From Aspidapion aeneum (taxonomy: Eukaryota; Arthropoda; Insecta; Coleoptera; Brentidae), in NCBI GenBank assembly GCA_963576565.1, contig OY755039.1, forward strand, positions 21,345,102 to 21,409,101: 64,000 bases of DNA. Direction: 5' to 3'. Positions 35,080 through 48,400 of the stretch are shown piece by piece (positions within the stretch are counted from its first letter, which is position 1; each line of letters opens with the position of its first letter). Under the pieces are notes generated by a model that searched no databases, was not told the DNA's origin, and was given only the letters and a program-made list of their open reading frames with translations. The position numbers were made by a program, and so were the translations under genes.

Positions 35080-37510
35080 TGTGGCAAATAAGGGATTTAA
35101 GGTACTTTCAGGGGAGCATGAGAAAAACTGGCCCACCTTTGCTAACTTCGAATTGCAAGAGAAGTTCAAAGGTGAAAAATTTATCTTAATACATAAAACC
35201 ATCTTGGAAGGGGGGTCATCAAGATGCAAATTATAGGTTTTTTAATAAATAATTCAACTGAATTTTTTCTGTTATTTTTAGTTTTGAAGATATTACAAAA
35301 AATTGTTTTCTTTTTAACGGAATGTCCCCTGAAGTCTATATTTTAATGTAAAATCTGAGAGTTAGAAGATATATTCTTACTTTAAGTGTAAAATGCTTTT
35401 TTATTAAAAACTGTTATCATAAACTGTCCAACCAAAATGTATCTATCATTTACACTTTCTGAAATATTACATAAACTTGGTACTTTTATGATTTATATTC
35501 GATTTTTTTTAATTAACGTAAAAATTTCTTTCACTCACATTTATTTTTTATTTTTTTTATAACTTTTTTATTTTTAATTTCTTGATTTACTATTTGAAAA
35601 GTAATTTCAACTAATATCTAACCAATAAAAATGTCAAATATTAACAAAAAATCTATAAAAATGCAAAAAAATTATAAAAGAAAAAATAAATGGATCCATG
35701 ATCTGATACCTTCCTAGCTAGCCTATTAGCACACTTCAAGAGAAGCCATAATATATCAGCCTCGAAAACAGTTTTGTAAACATCTCAGAAACTAAAGCTC
35801 CTACGAAGTTTTTGGTTATAACACAAATTATTGAGCAAAATGTAATCTACAATACTCTGAAAAACGCATATTGATGCGATGCTCCGTTAAAAAGTAAGTA
35901 TTTTTTTAAAACATTAAATATCAATTCATTAGCATTAATGGATTTTAACCAAAATCTAATCGGCTCGTTAGAGTGTCGAACGCTATTTTACCTGAAAAAT
36001 TTATGAAAATCAGTTTATTAGTTCAGGAGCTATCGTATTACGGACAGAAATACAAATACACACACACATACAGACTTGCCATTGGTGCGCGGGCTAGGGA
36101 GGTAATAAATATTGAGTGTAATACGTCATTTTAGAGGAGATTATGCGCGGTTTTCAAAAATCGAATCAAAAGACAACCATTAACACGTTGGCTACCATAT
36201 GAGTCACCGGTGATACATAGCCCGACTACCCCTACAGCCCTGGCTAATAATGCAGAGGCCTTAGTGGTATATCTTTGAGCCCAAGTGTTAAGCCTAAATC
36301 ATTTATTGTTGTAATCTGCAGAGTTTTTTCATGTACTGGGTGGAAAAAAAAAATATGCCACTTTAGTCAAACTCAGTATGTAGGTACGTGGGCACAATAG
36401 ATCCATTTGTGGTCGCAGTGCATGGAGGTCCAGTAGGGCCTGCCACCACTTTCGAATACATACATACATACATACCCCTACAGCCCACTGTTAAAAATTC
36501 GCACCTATCCCCTGTGTACCAACGCCTTTTACAAGTTATATCGTGGAGTTTTACCACAAGATGTCGCTAGGATGCATTGAAACACGCATGTGTACGGTTT
36601 TTTAACGGATATATATACGAAAATATCATAGGTGATTCATATGGTCTCAAAAGTGAGCCACAATAGACCCACTGGTGGTCGCAGTGGAAGGGCTGCAAGG
36701 CCCACTCACATATGAATCATCAATCATCATTATATGGTCCATAAGTGAACCATTTTTAGTCCTTCAGACATAAAATTCATATAATAATTATTGTTTAGCT
36801 TTAAGTTGTTTTAGTCCTTCAGACCTAAAATAGTTGTTTGTGTTTAATTTTTTAGTTCTCTAATAAAAATATCCGCCGTTTCTGTTCGACTTGATTTTAT
36901 AAATAATAAAAAAAGTAAACAATATGACCTTTATTTTGTTAGAGATTTACCGAACCCTTGTGTATCACCGGTGATGCCCAAGGCAACCAGACATTTCTTA
37001 GATCATCCCTGTACCATACCCAAAACTTCATTCCTTTCTTTATACTCCGGCGTTTTTTGCAAGCATTTAAAATGACTTGTGTTCGTTATCACCGGTGATA
37101 CATAAAGTACAGAAGTGAACTGTACTGTACGAGTCACCGGTGATTCATATGGTACCCTGGACCAGGATGAGAAAATCATGGTTGGTAGCCAACGTGTTAA
37201 ATCATAAAAATACCAACTTTATGTAATAAGTAGGTATAAAAAATATTAAAGTGACAGATGCATCTCAATTTGATAGTTGGACTCTTTCAATAATCTATAA
37301 ATTACCACAAAATAAAATGTTTATAAATAAAGAAAATATAGACCTGCTCCCAAATAGCAAACTTTTTAAAAACTGCCTAAAAACTTCTTGTTGTATCGAG
37401 ATACGGTTTTCAGCTTTTAACTTCTCTTCAAATTTAAGCGCCGCAAAGAGGTTCAGTTTTTCTCTATCGCCTGTGGAAATGTCTAAACCCTCAAAAATGC
37501 ACAATTTGGA
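35080..37510. repeat. Decayed inverted-repeat element interrupted by other TEs
   Basis: 35110-35180 and the complement of 37395-37470 share GAGAAAAACTG, CTTTGC and AAGAGAAGTT in order. Segments near 35270-35340, 36120-36170 and 37205-37235 match the arms of the MITE at 24840-25610. Nested inside are a dispersed repeat (35990-36115) and a piggyBac-type element. The 35230-35730 part is AT-rich and non-coding. Confidence 0.4.
36184..37196. mobile_element. Non-autonomous piggyBac-type element
   Basis: TTAA lies immediately outside both ends (36180-36183 and 37197-37200) and the 14-bp TIR CACGTTGGCTACCA is perfect. TTAA target duplication is the piggyBac hallmark. Four copies of the palindrome TCACCGGTGA occur at 36204, 36965, 37089 and 37134. 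A (CATA)n microsatellite lies at 36456-36472. No transposase is encoded. Confidence 0.85.
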
Positions 37511-37639
37511 TGATCCTATACATACCTGATTTTACCATCTTACCGCAGAAAATGTTTCTTTTAGAACTTTTGTTTTGGTAGATCACTTTTGTAAACGAAC
37601 TGAGATTCCATTTTTAAGAATTTTTGTTTAAAGAAACTT

Positions 37640-38270
37640 TTTGTTTGGTATCTAAACACTATTTTTTAGTCACTTACGGTAGATCACGTGTATTTAGCGA
37701 AACCGCAATTATAAGATCGCACTCCTCCCCACATAATAGTTTTGTGTGTAAAGATGGTGGTTTAGAGAAATTGTCATAGGTTATCACATATTTATTGTTA
37801 TTTTTGCTAGATTGAATTCGAGAAAATTTTTGTTTGCTTTCTACACAATCATGTATCCAGCGAATCGGTATCATTAGCGAGTCTGCAATTATCCGAAAAA
37901 CAGTTTTTTGTATGCCATCGTCAGTGTGCCCTCAAATGTGATGTTTTCCCGTAAACTTTATTACAACCCGGTATGTGACAGATGTGTTGCCTTTTTCTGT
38001 CCGGATGTCTTTCGCCATGAGTACAATTCGGACATGTACAGGCAACTCGCCGTACTTTAGCCGGTTTTTCTTCTGTACCATCAATAATATTTATTGTTTC
38101 ATTGTTACTATTATTACTACTACTTTGGTTGGTATTGACTACAGTAGTTGGAGTTATAGTGGTTGCCTGGCCACATGCGGTCATAATTTGCGGAACTATT
38201 TGCCATTTGTTAGGATCATTTGGATCCTGTTGAATATACTGACCCACAGTCAACTGTTGATGTTAAACAT
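37640..38270 (-). pseudogene. Broken partial copy of the Spps-like last exon
   Basis: 37905-38253 (minus) matches exon 6 at 38871-39216 with only about seven differences in some 350 bp. It covers the linker, the Buttonhead box (VACTCPNC) and the first zinc finger up to KTSHLRAH, where a TGA replaces the next leucine codon. Fingers 2 and 3 are missing. Beyond it, 37674-37874 is a more diverged copy of the C-terminal tail (acidic/serine region and ADSLDT end). The copy lies directly downstream of the gene in the same orientation, so it arose by local tandem duplication followed by deletion. It could lie in the parent transcript's 3' UTR; it cannot make a working factor. Confidence 0.85.
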
Positions 38271-38362
38271 TAGCGAGTCTGCAATTATCCGAAAGAAAGT
38301 TTTTGTTTGGTATCAAAACAATATCACTGTTTTTAGTCACTAAACACAGCCAACCCCAAATC

Positions 38363-39447
38363 TCATGTGTCCAGCGAATCTGCAATTATCAGATCGCCAC
38401 CCTCTCCAGCACTAATCGTAATCATCATTTTTTCTTCCGCTGAATTTGAACTTTGTTCGCCTTGGCTTACTGTTTCCTGAGTAGACGTGGTGGGTTCTTG
38501 AGAGAAATTGACATGGGTTATCGCATATTTAATGTTATTTTTGCTGTCTATAATCCAAGCTCCAGGTTCACTTTTTGGTACCAATTCGGCTTCTTCATTT
38601 TTTTCAGATTCCTGGGAGGTTTCTAGAGGATCTGGATCATCCCAGTCCTCAGTCTCATCATCTTCGGTTTTACCTGATGTTATTCGAGATTTTAAGTGTG
38701 TTTTTAAATGTTTCGATAAGTGATCTGATCTCATAAATTTCTTATTACAATCGTTGCATTGAAATCTCTTTTCTCCAGTATGAGTCCGTTTATGCCTTTG
38801 CAGTTCATCTGATCTCGTGAATCGTTTTTGACAAAAAGGCCAATTGCAAACGAATGGTCTTTCGCCTGTATGCCATCGCAAGTGGGCCCTCAAATGTGAT
38901 GTTTTCCCGTAAACTTTATTACAACCCGGTATGTGACAGATGTGTTGCCTTTTTCTGTCCGGATGTCTTTCGCCATGAGTACAATTCGGACATGTACAGG
39001 CAACTCGCCGTACTTTAGCCGGTTTTTCTTCTGTACCATCATTAATATTTATTGTTTCATTGTTACTATTATTACTACTACTTTGGTTGGTATTAACTAC
39101 AGTAGTTGGAGTTATAGTGGTTGCCTGGCCACCTGCGGTCATAATTTGCGGAACTATTTGCCATTTGTTAGGATCATTTGGATCCTGTTGAATATACTGA
39201 CCCACAGTCAACTGTTGAGGTTGGGCCGCTTGTTGCGTTATAACTTGTACATTACCCAATCCTGGTATGTTTTGAATAATTGGTAGACTTTGTATATTTT
39301 GTAGACTAGGAATTTGTATAACGTTTCCCAAGTTCGTGACAGTGGGACCTTTTACCTGCTGCAAGTTTTGGAGGTTCTGTAGATTGGATGCAGGAACCAC
39401 TGTGAATTGTTGACCATTTGGTCCAGTTATAGTAAACTGAGCACCAC
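38363..39447 (-). CDS. Spps: Spps-like exon 6 with three zinc fingers and stop
   Basis: The acceptor is CTTGTTACAG. The exon starts with the last two bases of a glycine codon, continues [20 protein letters not shown], and runs through glutamine-rich linker, Buttonhead box, fingers and an acidic tail to the stop at 38363. Confidence 0.95.
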
Positions 39448-42400
39448 CTGTAACAAGCGAAAATATCCAGATTAGCGGTCATACACTATACAAAAACATT
39501 TGTATATTAAGTATACAGGGTGTCCCAGAACTAATGGTACATAGTAAAACTGTAAATTCTCTGGATCAAAATATTACGATTTAGCTATACTTATCTTAGT
39601 CCAAAAGTTCGTACTAACCGAGATACAGGGTGTTAAACTTTATTTTTTCAATTCGATTTTCTTTAATAACTTTATTATTAATTAATATTTTTGCAAAAAC
39701 TAACCAGCGTGTAAGTTTTTTTAAAATTGGCAAGACGATTCCGTCGAAAATTTTGATGTACAATGTACAGGGTGTTCCTTGGACCACCAACATTGCATTA
39801 AAATCAGTGTACATTTTTTTGTGCCTCGGTGTATACCAGTTTTTATGTAAAATAATGGTTTTCCCACCCTTTTTATGTAAAAAAGTTATACTGTTTTAAA
39901 GTCGCTCAGAGCAACGGTTTTTGAGATTTTTGCATTTAAAGTTTTTATTGCATGTGAGTGATATGCCTAATTTATGTATGAGACTTTCTCTAATTCTTTC
40001 TACTAATTAATATTTTTGCAAAAACTAACCAGCATGTAGGTTTTTCTGAAATTTGCAATACGATTCCGTTGAAAAATTTCATGTACAATGTACAGGGTGT
40101 TCTTTGGACAACTACCATTTCATTAAAATCATCAATATATTTTTTTGTGCGCTGGTGTATACTTAAGGAGGTTTTTAAACAGAATATTATTTTAATTATT
40201 AAAATTATACATATTTTATTGCAACAACAAATTTTTAGACAGAAAAACAAAAAAAATTCGACAATAAATGTTCAAACTGGCCACCGTTAACCTGAATACA
40301 TTTTTTTATTCGCTTATTATAGGAACATATGATTTTCGAATAAAGATTTGCATTTTTTAACGCCTCTCAAGCATTTTGAATTTTTTGAAATAGTTCTTCT
40401 CGGGTATTTATGTTGGTCTCATAGACAAATGATTTCATATAGCCCGATATACAAAAATCCAGGGGGTTTAAGTCTGGGCTACACGGTTGCAATAACGGAC
40501 AAAAACTTACAATTGTTTTCACACACTTATGATAATTCAAGAAGCATCCTGTATATTTTTTCACTTAATATTTCTTAAGAAAACATCCAATCTTAGAATG
40601 CTATAAAAAGTATTTATTATAGCTAATACGAAGTAGGTCAGAATTTAATCAAAAATCTTTTATACGAATACAATAAAAACTTCTAATTTAAATATCTTGA
40701 AAACCGTTGCTCTAAGCGACATCTAAACGCTATAACTTTTATACTTTAAAAAAATTAAAAAATTAATGTTTTTAATAGAATCTTGTATAGAACAAAAAAG
40801 TTAGACCTATTTTAATGTGACGGTACCGACCCAGAGAACACCCTGTATAATATTTTAATTTATATTTACCAAAATTAAATTGTTCATGCCCAAAAACCAC
40901 TAAACCCAATTTATTGTGCAAAATTATTAATTAGTAGAAAGAATTGAAGAAAATATCATACATAAATTAGGCATATCGCTCACATGCAATAAAAACTTTA
41001 AATGCAAAAATCTCAAAAACCGTTTCTCTGAGCGACTTTAAAACAATATAACTTTTTTACATAAAAAGGATGGGAAAACCATTATTTTACATAAAAACTG
41101 GTATACACCGAGGCACAAGAAAAATACAGGGATTTTTATGCAATGGTAGTGGTCCAAGGAACACCCTGTGCATTATACATCAAATTTTTCAACGGAATCG
41201 TCTTGCCAATTTTAAAAAATCTTAAACGCTGGTTAGTTTTTGCAAAAATATTAATTATTAGAAAGGTTATTAAAGAAAATCGAATTGAAAAAATAAAGTT
41301 TAACACCCTGTATCTCTGTTAATACGAACTTTTGGACTAAGGCAAGTATGGCTAAATCGTAATATTTTGACCCAAGGAATCTACAGTTTAACCATGTACC
41401 ATTAGTTCTGGGACACCCTGTATATGAGCAGAAACTATAATAGTGTATTCTTTGTCTTCTTGAGATATGAGGTCGTTTCCATGTTAAACAACAAGGTACC
41501 AGCGCGAAATCGAAATGAGAAATGTACAAACCAGGGAGACGCCGTCATAGTCCACGGTCCCTAGAATAGACCGGTCTATGGTCATATTTTTCACGACACT
41601 GGTGGTCCAGCTGATTTTTGTAAACAAGATTTACGTAGGATATCTCTTTAATGAACAATAAATATATTTGGAATATTTTGAAAACCAAGGCAATTTACCT
41701 GTTTACGTGGATCAGCTGAACCACCAATGACGTAATATTATGACATATATTTTTAAGATCCATAGACCGGTCTATTTTAGAGACCGTGGTCATAGTTCAA
41801 CCCGTGTTATGTCATTATTATTGGGTCGTTGTCGGTCATAGTGGATATTATGATTAAATATAGTAATCAAATCCTTACCCGTATCAACTTGTTGTGCCAC
41901 TGAGGTTGGAATCTGCGTTGGCTGGGCAATTTGAACAGTTTGGACTTGTCCATTTGAAGTAAGTATATTGGCCATCTATAATCAAAATGAAACATTATGC
42001 CATTGTTAATTTAAACAATGATTTTGTCTAACCAAAAACCAAGGCCAACACAAAAATAGAGGCCACGACCCTGAAAAAATCAGCTGTTCTCCCGGGGCTG
42101 AATTTTACATTGGGTCTTATGGGAGGTCAGACGTTTTTTTATGATATTTTTAAAATGGCACTACAGATTTCCGCAAAATTTCAGTGAAATATTCTCAGAC
42201 ACCATCCCGATATTCCACCAAAGGTTTGTAAGGAAGCAACTTGATTAAAAGGTTAAAATCTTTAAGATTTAGCCTTCCTTATTTTGAATTCAAATTACCC
42301 GCCATGTACCACATCCCAACTGTTATATTTGACATGTATTTGACTTTGTCATCTGTGATGGTCACATTCGCTTCTGCTTTAAACTTAATTTTTGTGTGAG

Positions 42401-45400
42401 CTAATGAAGCGGCTATGAAAAATTAGGGATTACTATACATTTAAAAAAGAATGCCCTGCCAGAATAAAGTAAAAACAATCTCAAAAACGGCTTTATTTAA
42501 AAAAAATCAAATATTCATGAACCGTCTTTCCAACTTCAATATTTTAAAGACAATCAGCTGTGTCGTTACGTGACCATCAAAAAAAAATCAGCCCCGGATG
42601 TGACGTCAACAAAGTGGAGGATCGTGGCCCGTTCATTTTGATAGCCCTGCAAAAACTAATTGATTATTTTGGAATGGCGTCACAAACAGATCAGCTGACG
42701 CTTGGGCATATCGTGGATGACATCAACAAATCATGGTTTAAATTAAAACGCATGTAGTTCAAGAAGTTTTATAGTTTTTTTGTAAAAATCCCAACTTTTT
42801 GAGCCGTTGTTGGTTGCTTAATTAAGAGAGATAGAGACAAACTCCGATTTTTTAGAATTGCCGCTGTTTTAAAAAAACAGGGGAAAAAGTTACAGGTGCA
42901 TTTAGTGACGAGACGATAAAGTTGGGTTAAATCCCTTACAAGATGCATTAGCTGGCCATACACACAGAGGTTGATCCGTCGGTTTGGAACGGCACAGATA
43001 AGTCTGGCCGTTTTGTCCGCAATGGTTTAAAACTGCTGCAGTTCACTAACACAAAAAAAAATCTTTCGAATCGATCCTTCATATCGGTCTGTGGCAGATA
43101 TAACCGCGTGTTAGTGGGCCAAAACTCAAGATTTATCTGCCGGTTAAACCAAAACTGTGGAATTTCGTCAAGTCGAAAGTTTTATGCGGCACGGTATTTT
43201 AAGAATAGTGTATGTAAAATGTTTCGTGCTAAAAAGAAGCAGGCTCTGTGTATGGGAATGATTATTAACATGGAAATAATGCATAGTGGTGTAAAAAAGA
43301 GATGTTCCAAGTGGGTTAAAAGTTATTTGCTTAAGAGGAAACTATTTAGCCATGACCTTCTATTAAAAGAGTTAAGAGAAAATGATCCAGACGATGTTAA
43401 AAATTATTTAAGAATGGATATTAACACGTATGACCTTTTATAAAATTTGGTAAGGGAGGATCTTACGAAACAAGATACCCAAATGAGAAAATCCATTGGA
43501 CCAGAACAGCGATTAAATGCTGCCCTTCGTTTCCTTGCCACGGGAAGATCATATGAAGATCTGAAATTGGCACTTGGTTATATCATTCCGAAAACATGTG
43601 CCATAATATTCAATAAATTAAAGAGAGACTATATAAACGCTCTGTTATCTCTAACACAGTGAAAACCGACAGACAAGTCTACGCCGGTTAAAATATCGAG
43701 CGCGGAACCCACAAGTTTCGCCCGCCGGTCTGAACTCACAGATAAATCTGTACCGGCTATAACTGGCGCGTGGAATGTCCACTAATTAAAAGACAAATCC
43801 GCCAGTTTGAACCGCGCCGTTCCAAACCGGCGAATCAACCTCTGTGTGTATGGCCAGCTATTGACTGATTCCTGTCTTACATAAACCAGAATTTGTTTAA
43901 AACAATTTGAACAGGAAGGTTATGTTAATAAATGCATTTTAAGTCAGATTTACCTAAAATTGTAGGCAGGAATGCATTTTGTGCTTAATTTGCTTATCTT
44001 AATCACTTAACTCAATTTTCTAACTGCACCAAAAAATATCTTTAAAAATCAATAAAATACCAAAAAATAAAAAATAAACAATGGGATAGATAATAAAACT
44101 GCAGTAAACAATGCTTTTTTTGTCATCCACATCTCATACAAATAATCACATGACTCAAAATGGTCTTCAGTTAGTTACCTGTGGAATCATTTGAGGTTGA
44201 GCCTGCTGAACAATATTCGACATTTGTATTGGTATCTGAATTGTCTGGTAAATCGTCTGACCATTGCCTGCCTGTATGGGCACTTGGACAGGTATGGTCT
44301 GCTGAAGTGGCATTTGAAATATCTGAGGCTGAGCTGCTCTGACTTGGATGTTTTGGCCTGGCAAAATACATCAAATGTTACTTACACCGCGTGAACAAAT
44401 CCACATCTAGGGGCTTAATTTCCATAAAAGGATAGAGATTATAACATGTATCAGGGCTATCAAAATGGACGGGTCACGATCCTCCACTTTGTTGACGTCA
44501 CATCCGGGGCTGATTTTTTTTGATGGTCACGTTACGACACAGCTGATTGTCTTTAAAATATTGAAGTTGGAATGACGGTTCATGGATATTTGATTTTTTT
44601 TAAATAAAGCCGTTTTTGAGATTGTTTTTACTTTATTCTGGCAGAACAATTTTTTTTAAATGTATAGCAAGCCCTAATTTTTCATATCCGCTTCATTAGC
44701 TCACACAAAAATTAAGTTTAAAGCAGAAGCGAATGTGACAATCACATATGACAAAGTCAAATACATGTCAAATATAACAGTTGGCATGTGGTACATGGCC
44801 GTACATGGCGGGTAATTTGAATTCAAAATAAGGAATGCTAAATCTTGAAGATTTTAACCTTTTAATCATGTTGCTTCCTTACAAACCTTTGGTGGAATAT
44901 CGGGATGGTGTCTGAGAATATTTCACTGAAATTTTGCGGAAATCTGTAGTGCCATTTTGAAAATATCATAAAAAAACGTCTGACCTCCCATAAGAACCAA
45001 TGTAAAATTCAGCCCCGGGAGAACAGCTGATTTTTTCAGGGTCATGGTCTCTATTTTTGTGTTGGCCTTGCATGTATTAATAAGAGACCGCCGCGCCGTA
45101 TGCCCGATTTCCGTCGAAATCGTTTCAGCGTTGCCAAAAATAACCTTGATAAATAACTACAGACGCAAGTGGTGCGTTACCTACGAAGCTCGTAGGTAGT
45201 GAGTGGTCGCAGTCGTCAAAGGGCGGACAACCTGAAACATTTGTTTAGGGCGGGAATTATTGCATAACTTGATTTTTAGTCCACTACAAAATTATTATTA
45301 AACAACAAGTGAAATTAAAGAAAGAAAAATAAGAAAAAAGTTTTCTGCTTCGGCCGGGACTCGAACCCGGAATCTCTTGCTCTCTAGGCAAACATTCTAA

Positions 45401-48400
45401 GCATTGACCTACCGAGTTTGCCTAGAGAGCAAGAGATCCCGGGTTCGAGTCCCGGCCGAAGCAGAAAATTTTTTTCTTATTTTTCTTTCTTTAATTTCAC
45501 TTGTTGTTTATAGTTTTAGGTCCTTGCATTATTTTGCAATTTGGTATTTGAGAAAATTATTATTATTATTAAACGTGAAAATTTAATTTTTTATTTTACT
45601 TAAATGTGAGTCCTAAAAATCCGGACAATTTTTTTTCATTATATTTTTTGAGCTATACAATCGATTTTAATGGGACAAACTGCACATGGCAGAGATTCAA
45701 TCAGAGTTTTGACTAAATATATATTTTTTTGCCCGCTATCTCAAAATACAAGATGGCGGACGAAATTAAAATGTACCCTTCAAAGATGCTCGTTTATTCT
45801 TATGTTGCGAACATGTTTTAATTATTTTTATTAATTTACTTTTATTATCAACAAGGTACGAATCAGCAAAATCGGTTCAGTGGTGCAGACAGGATTGGCA
45901 ATCCAATCGTATAATTTGTAAAACAATGGTTAAAACTATATCAGATTTTCTGAGAATTACTACACCGATTTTATTAATTGGTACTTTTTTATGCGAGAAA
46001 AAAGTAGTGTTTTTCAATACATTAAAAAAAACTAAAACATTTTCGGAAAATAAGAATAAACGTTCCTCTTTAAAGGGTCAAGTACGATTCTGTCCGATAT
46101 CTTAACTTTTAAGATGGTGGCAAATTTCTATTAAAATCTTTAAAGAACAATCAATTCTTACCATGATTTTTTTTATTTCACTAAGATCGGTTTAGTAATA
46201 ATGAGTTTATAACGAAATTAATGCAGACAGGATTGGCAATGCAATCATATAATCTGTAAAACAATGGCTAAAACACCGATTTCACTAATTTGTAACTCGT
46301 TGGGCGGGGAAAAAGTAGTGCTTTTTTATAAATTAAAAAAACTAAAACATTATCAGAAAATAAGAATAAACACGTTATTTGGAAGAATCAATCTGTCCGC
46401 CATCTTCAATTTTAAAATGGCGATACATTTTGATCATGATCTTTCAAAAGCAATCAATTCTCACCAAAATGTTTCTTATTTCATCAAAATCGGTTCAGTA
46501 GTATGAATTTATAAGAAAATAAATACAGACATAAATGGGAAGTATTCAAAACAGTGGTTCAAAAAAAATTTTTTTTTTTAAAAACCACCGAACCAATTTT
46601 GCTGATTTGTACCTCGTTGTGCGTGGCAAGAGTGCAGCTTTTTTAGTAATTTAAACAAATAATTGAAACATGTTCGCAACACAAGAATAAACGAGCATAT
46701 TTAAAGGATACAGTTTAATTTCGTCCGCCATCTTGGATTTTCAGATGGAGGACAAAAAAATACATTTAGTCAAAACTCTGATTAATTCTCTGCCAAGTGC
46801 AGTTTGTCCCATTAAAATCGATGGAATAGTTCAAAAGTAATAATGAGAAGAAAATTGTCCGGTTTTTTTTGGCCCACCTGGTATTAGCCAAAATGCTGCG
46901 AATACTTGTTGGATTGATCGAGTAGTATCAAAGATGAATGTTCATACATCTTTGTTAGTATTCAATCCATATTCAATTATTTAATATGTTAGTATTCAAT
47001 CCATATTCAATTATTTAATATGAAACTAAAATCTGATGCCCTTACCATTTGACAACTGCACAGTGGCAGGAATACCGCCAGCTGTCTGGATACTGGTTGG
47101 TATAACATTTGTGGGTGCTCTCATAAGCTGCGCAGCTTGAGTAAAAATCGGCTGTCCCTGTTGCTGATTGTTGTTGGCGATACTGACACAGTTTGCTATA
47201 CTGACGCCATTGGACAAACCAGCCACGTTGGCCAAGTTTGCTGGAATCAAAATGGTCTCGCCATTTTGACCTTCCAAGCTGAAGGCCTGCATTGGAGCCT
47301 GAAGAACGTTGTAACCGAGATTCTGGAGACCCTGGACGTTTTGACCGTTGACCGCCGCTTGAAGTATTTGAGCCCCTGAAAATGAAATGCAAATGAGTCA
47401 CTAAAAGCTCAGTCGATTAGAATCTGAGGGCACGGCAGGGCCTCGCCAAGTTCGCGTAACTGCTGTACCATCTTTCCTTGAAACATTTCAGCCCTATTTG
47501 ACCTATCTAAAACTCCACTTCGGGATGAGCTCGAAGTTTGCACAGTCGTAGATCCTCATAGAGTTAACAACCCCTTCTAGTTTGATAAACTTCCATGAAG
47601 TAGTAAAGTAGTTACGAAATTTCAAAAAACGTCGAAATTGCCACTCATTCATGTATAGATCATCAAAATTCTACTGTACTTCCAGACATGCTACAAAGCT
47701 GAAATTTGGCAGACTGATAGAAATTATGCCCAAACCCCTGCAAAAAACTACAAAATTCTAATTTACTCCTCTCCCCTATACATGTAAAGTTATGTAAAAG
47801 TAACATTGCCCACTTCCAGAAACTCTAGAGAGCTGAGCTTTGGCAAACTGATAGGAACTATGATAAAATTATAGGAAAAAATTTAAAAACACCAAAATTA
47901 TAATTTATTTCCCTCCCCTATAAATGTAAAATAATGTAAAAGTAACACTGCCCACTTCCAGAAGCGCTAGAGAGCTGAGCTTTGAAAGGCCGATAAAAAC
48001 TATGATAAAACTAAAAAAAAAAATTAAAACCATACAAAATTTTAATTTACTTCCCTCCCCTATAAATGTAAAGTTATGTAAAAGTAACACCGCCCACTTC
48101 TAGAAACGCCAGAGAGCTGAGCTTTTTAAGACTGAAAGGCACTATGATAAAACTATAGGAAAAAATTTAAAAACATCAAATTCTAATGTACTTCCCTCTC
48201 CTATAAACGTAAATTTATATAAAAGTAACATTGTCCACTTCCAGAAAGCTGCAAATAACTCTTAAAGGCTCAGTGCTAAATTGTACATAAAGAAGTTTGG
48301 CTGTAATAGCAAAGTTTAAAAAAACATTTCCAATCTAGTAAAGCCTAGTTTTCACCTATGCGTGCCCACCCCGATTCAAAAAACAAATCACGCGACGGGA

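Noticed and set aside
41790..41975. Exon 5 ATG as the start of a separate small gene
   Set aside because: The ORF is preceded by a good acceptor and its phase joins exon 4; the reading past 41879 enters intron.
45353..45465. Functional tRNA gene
   Set aside because: The T-arm is perfect, but the 5' acceptor strand does not pair in the minus copy and the plus copy lacks its 5' half. The shared SINE-like tail points to retroposed copies.
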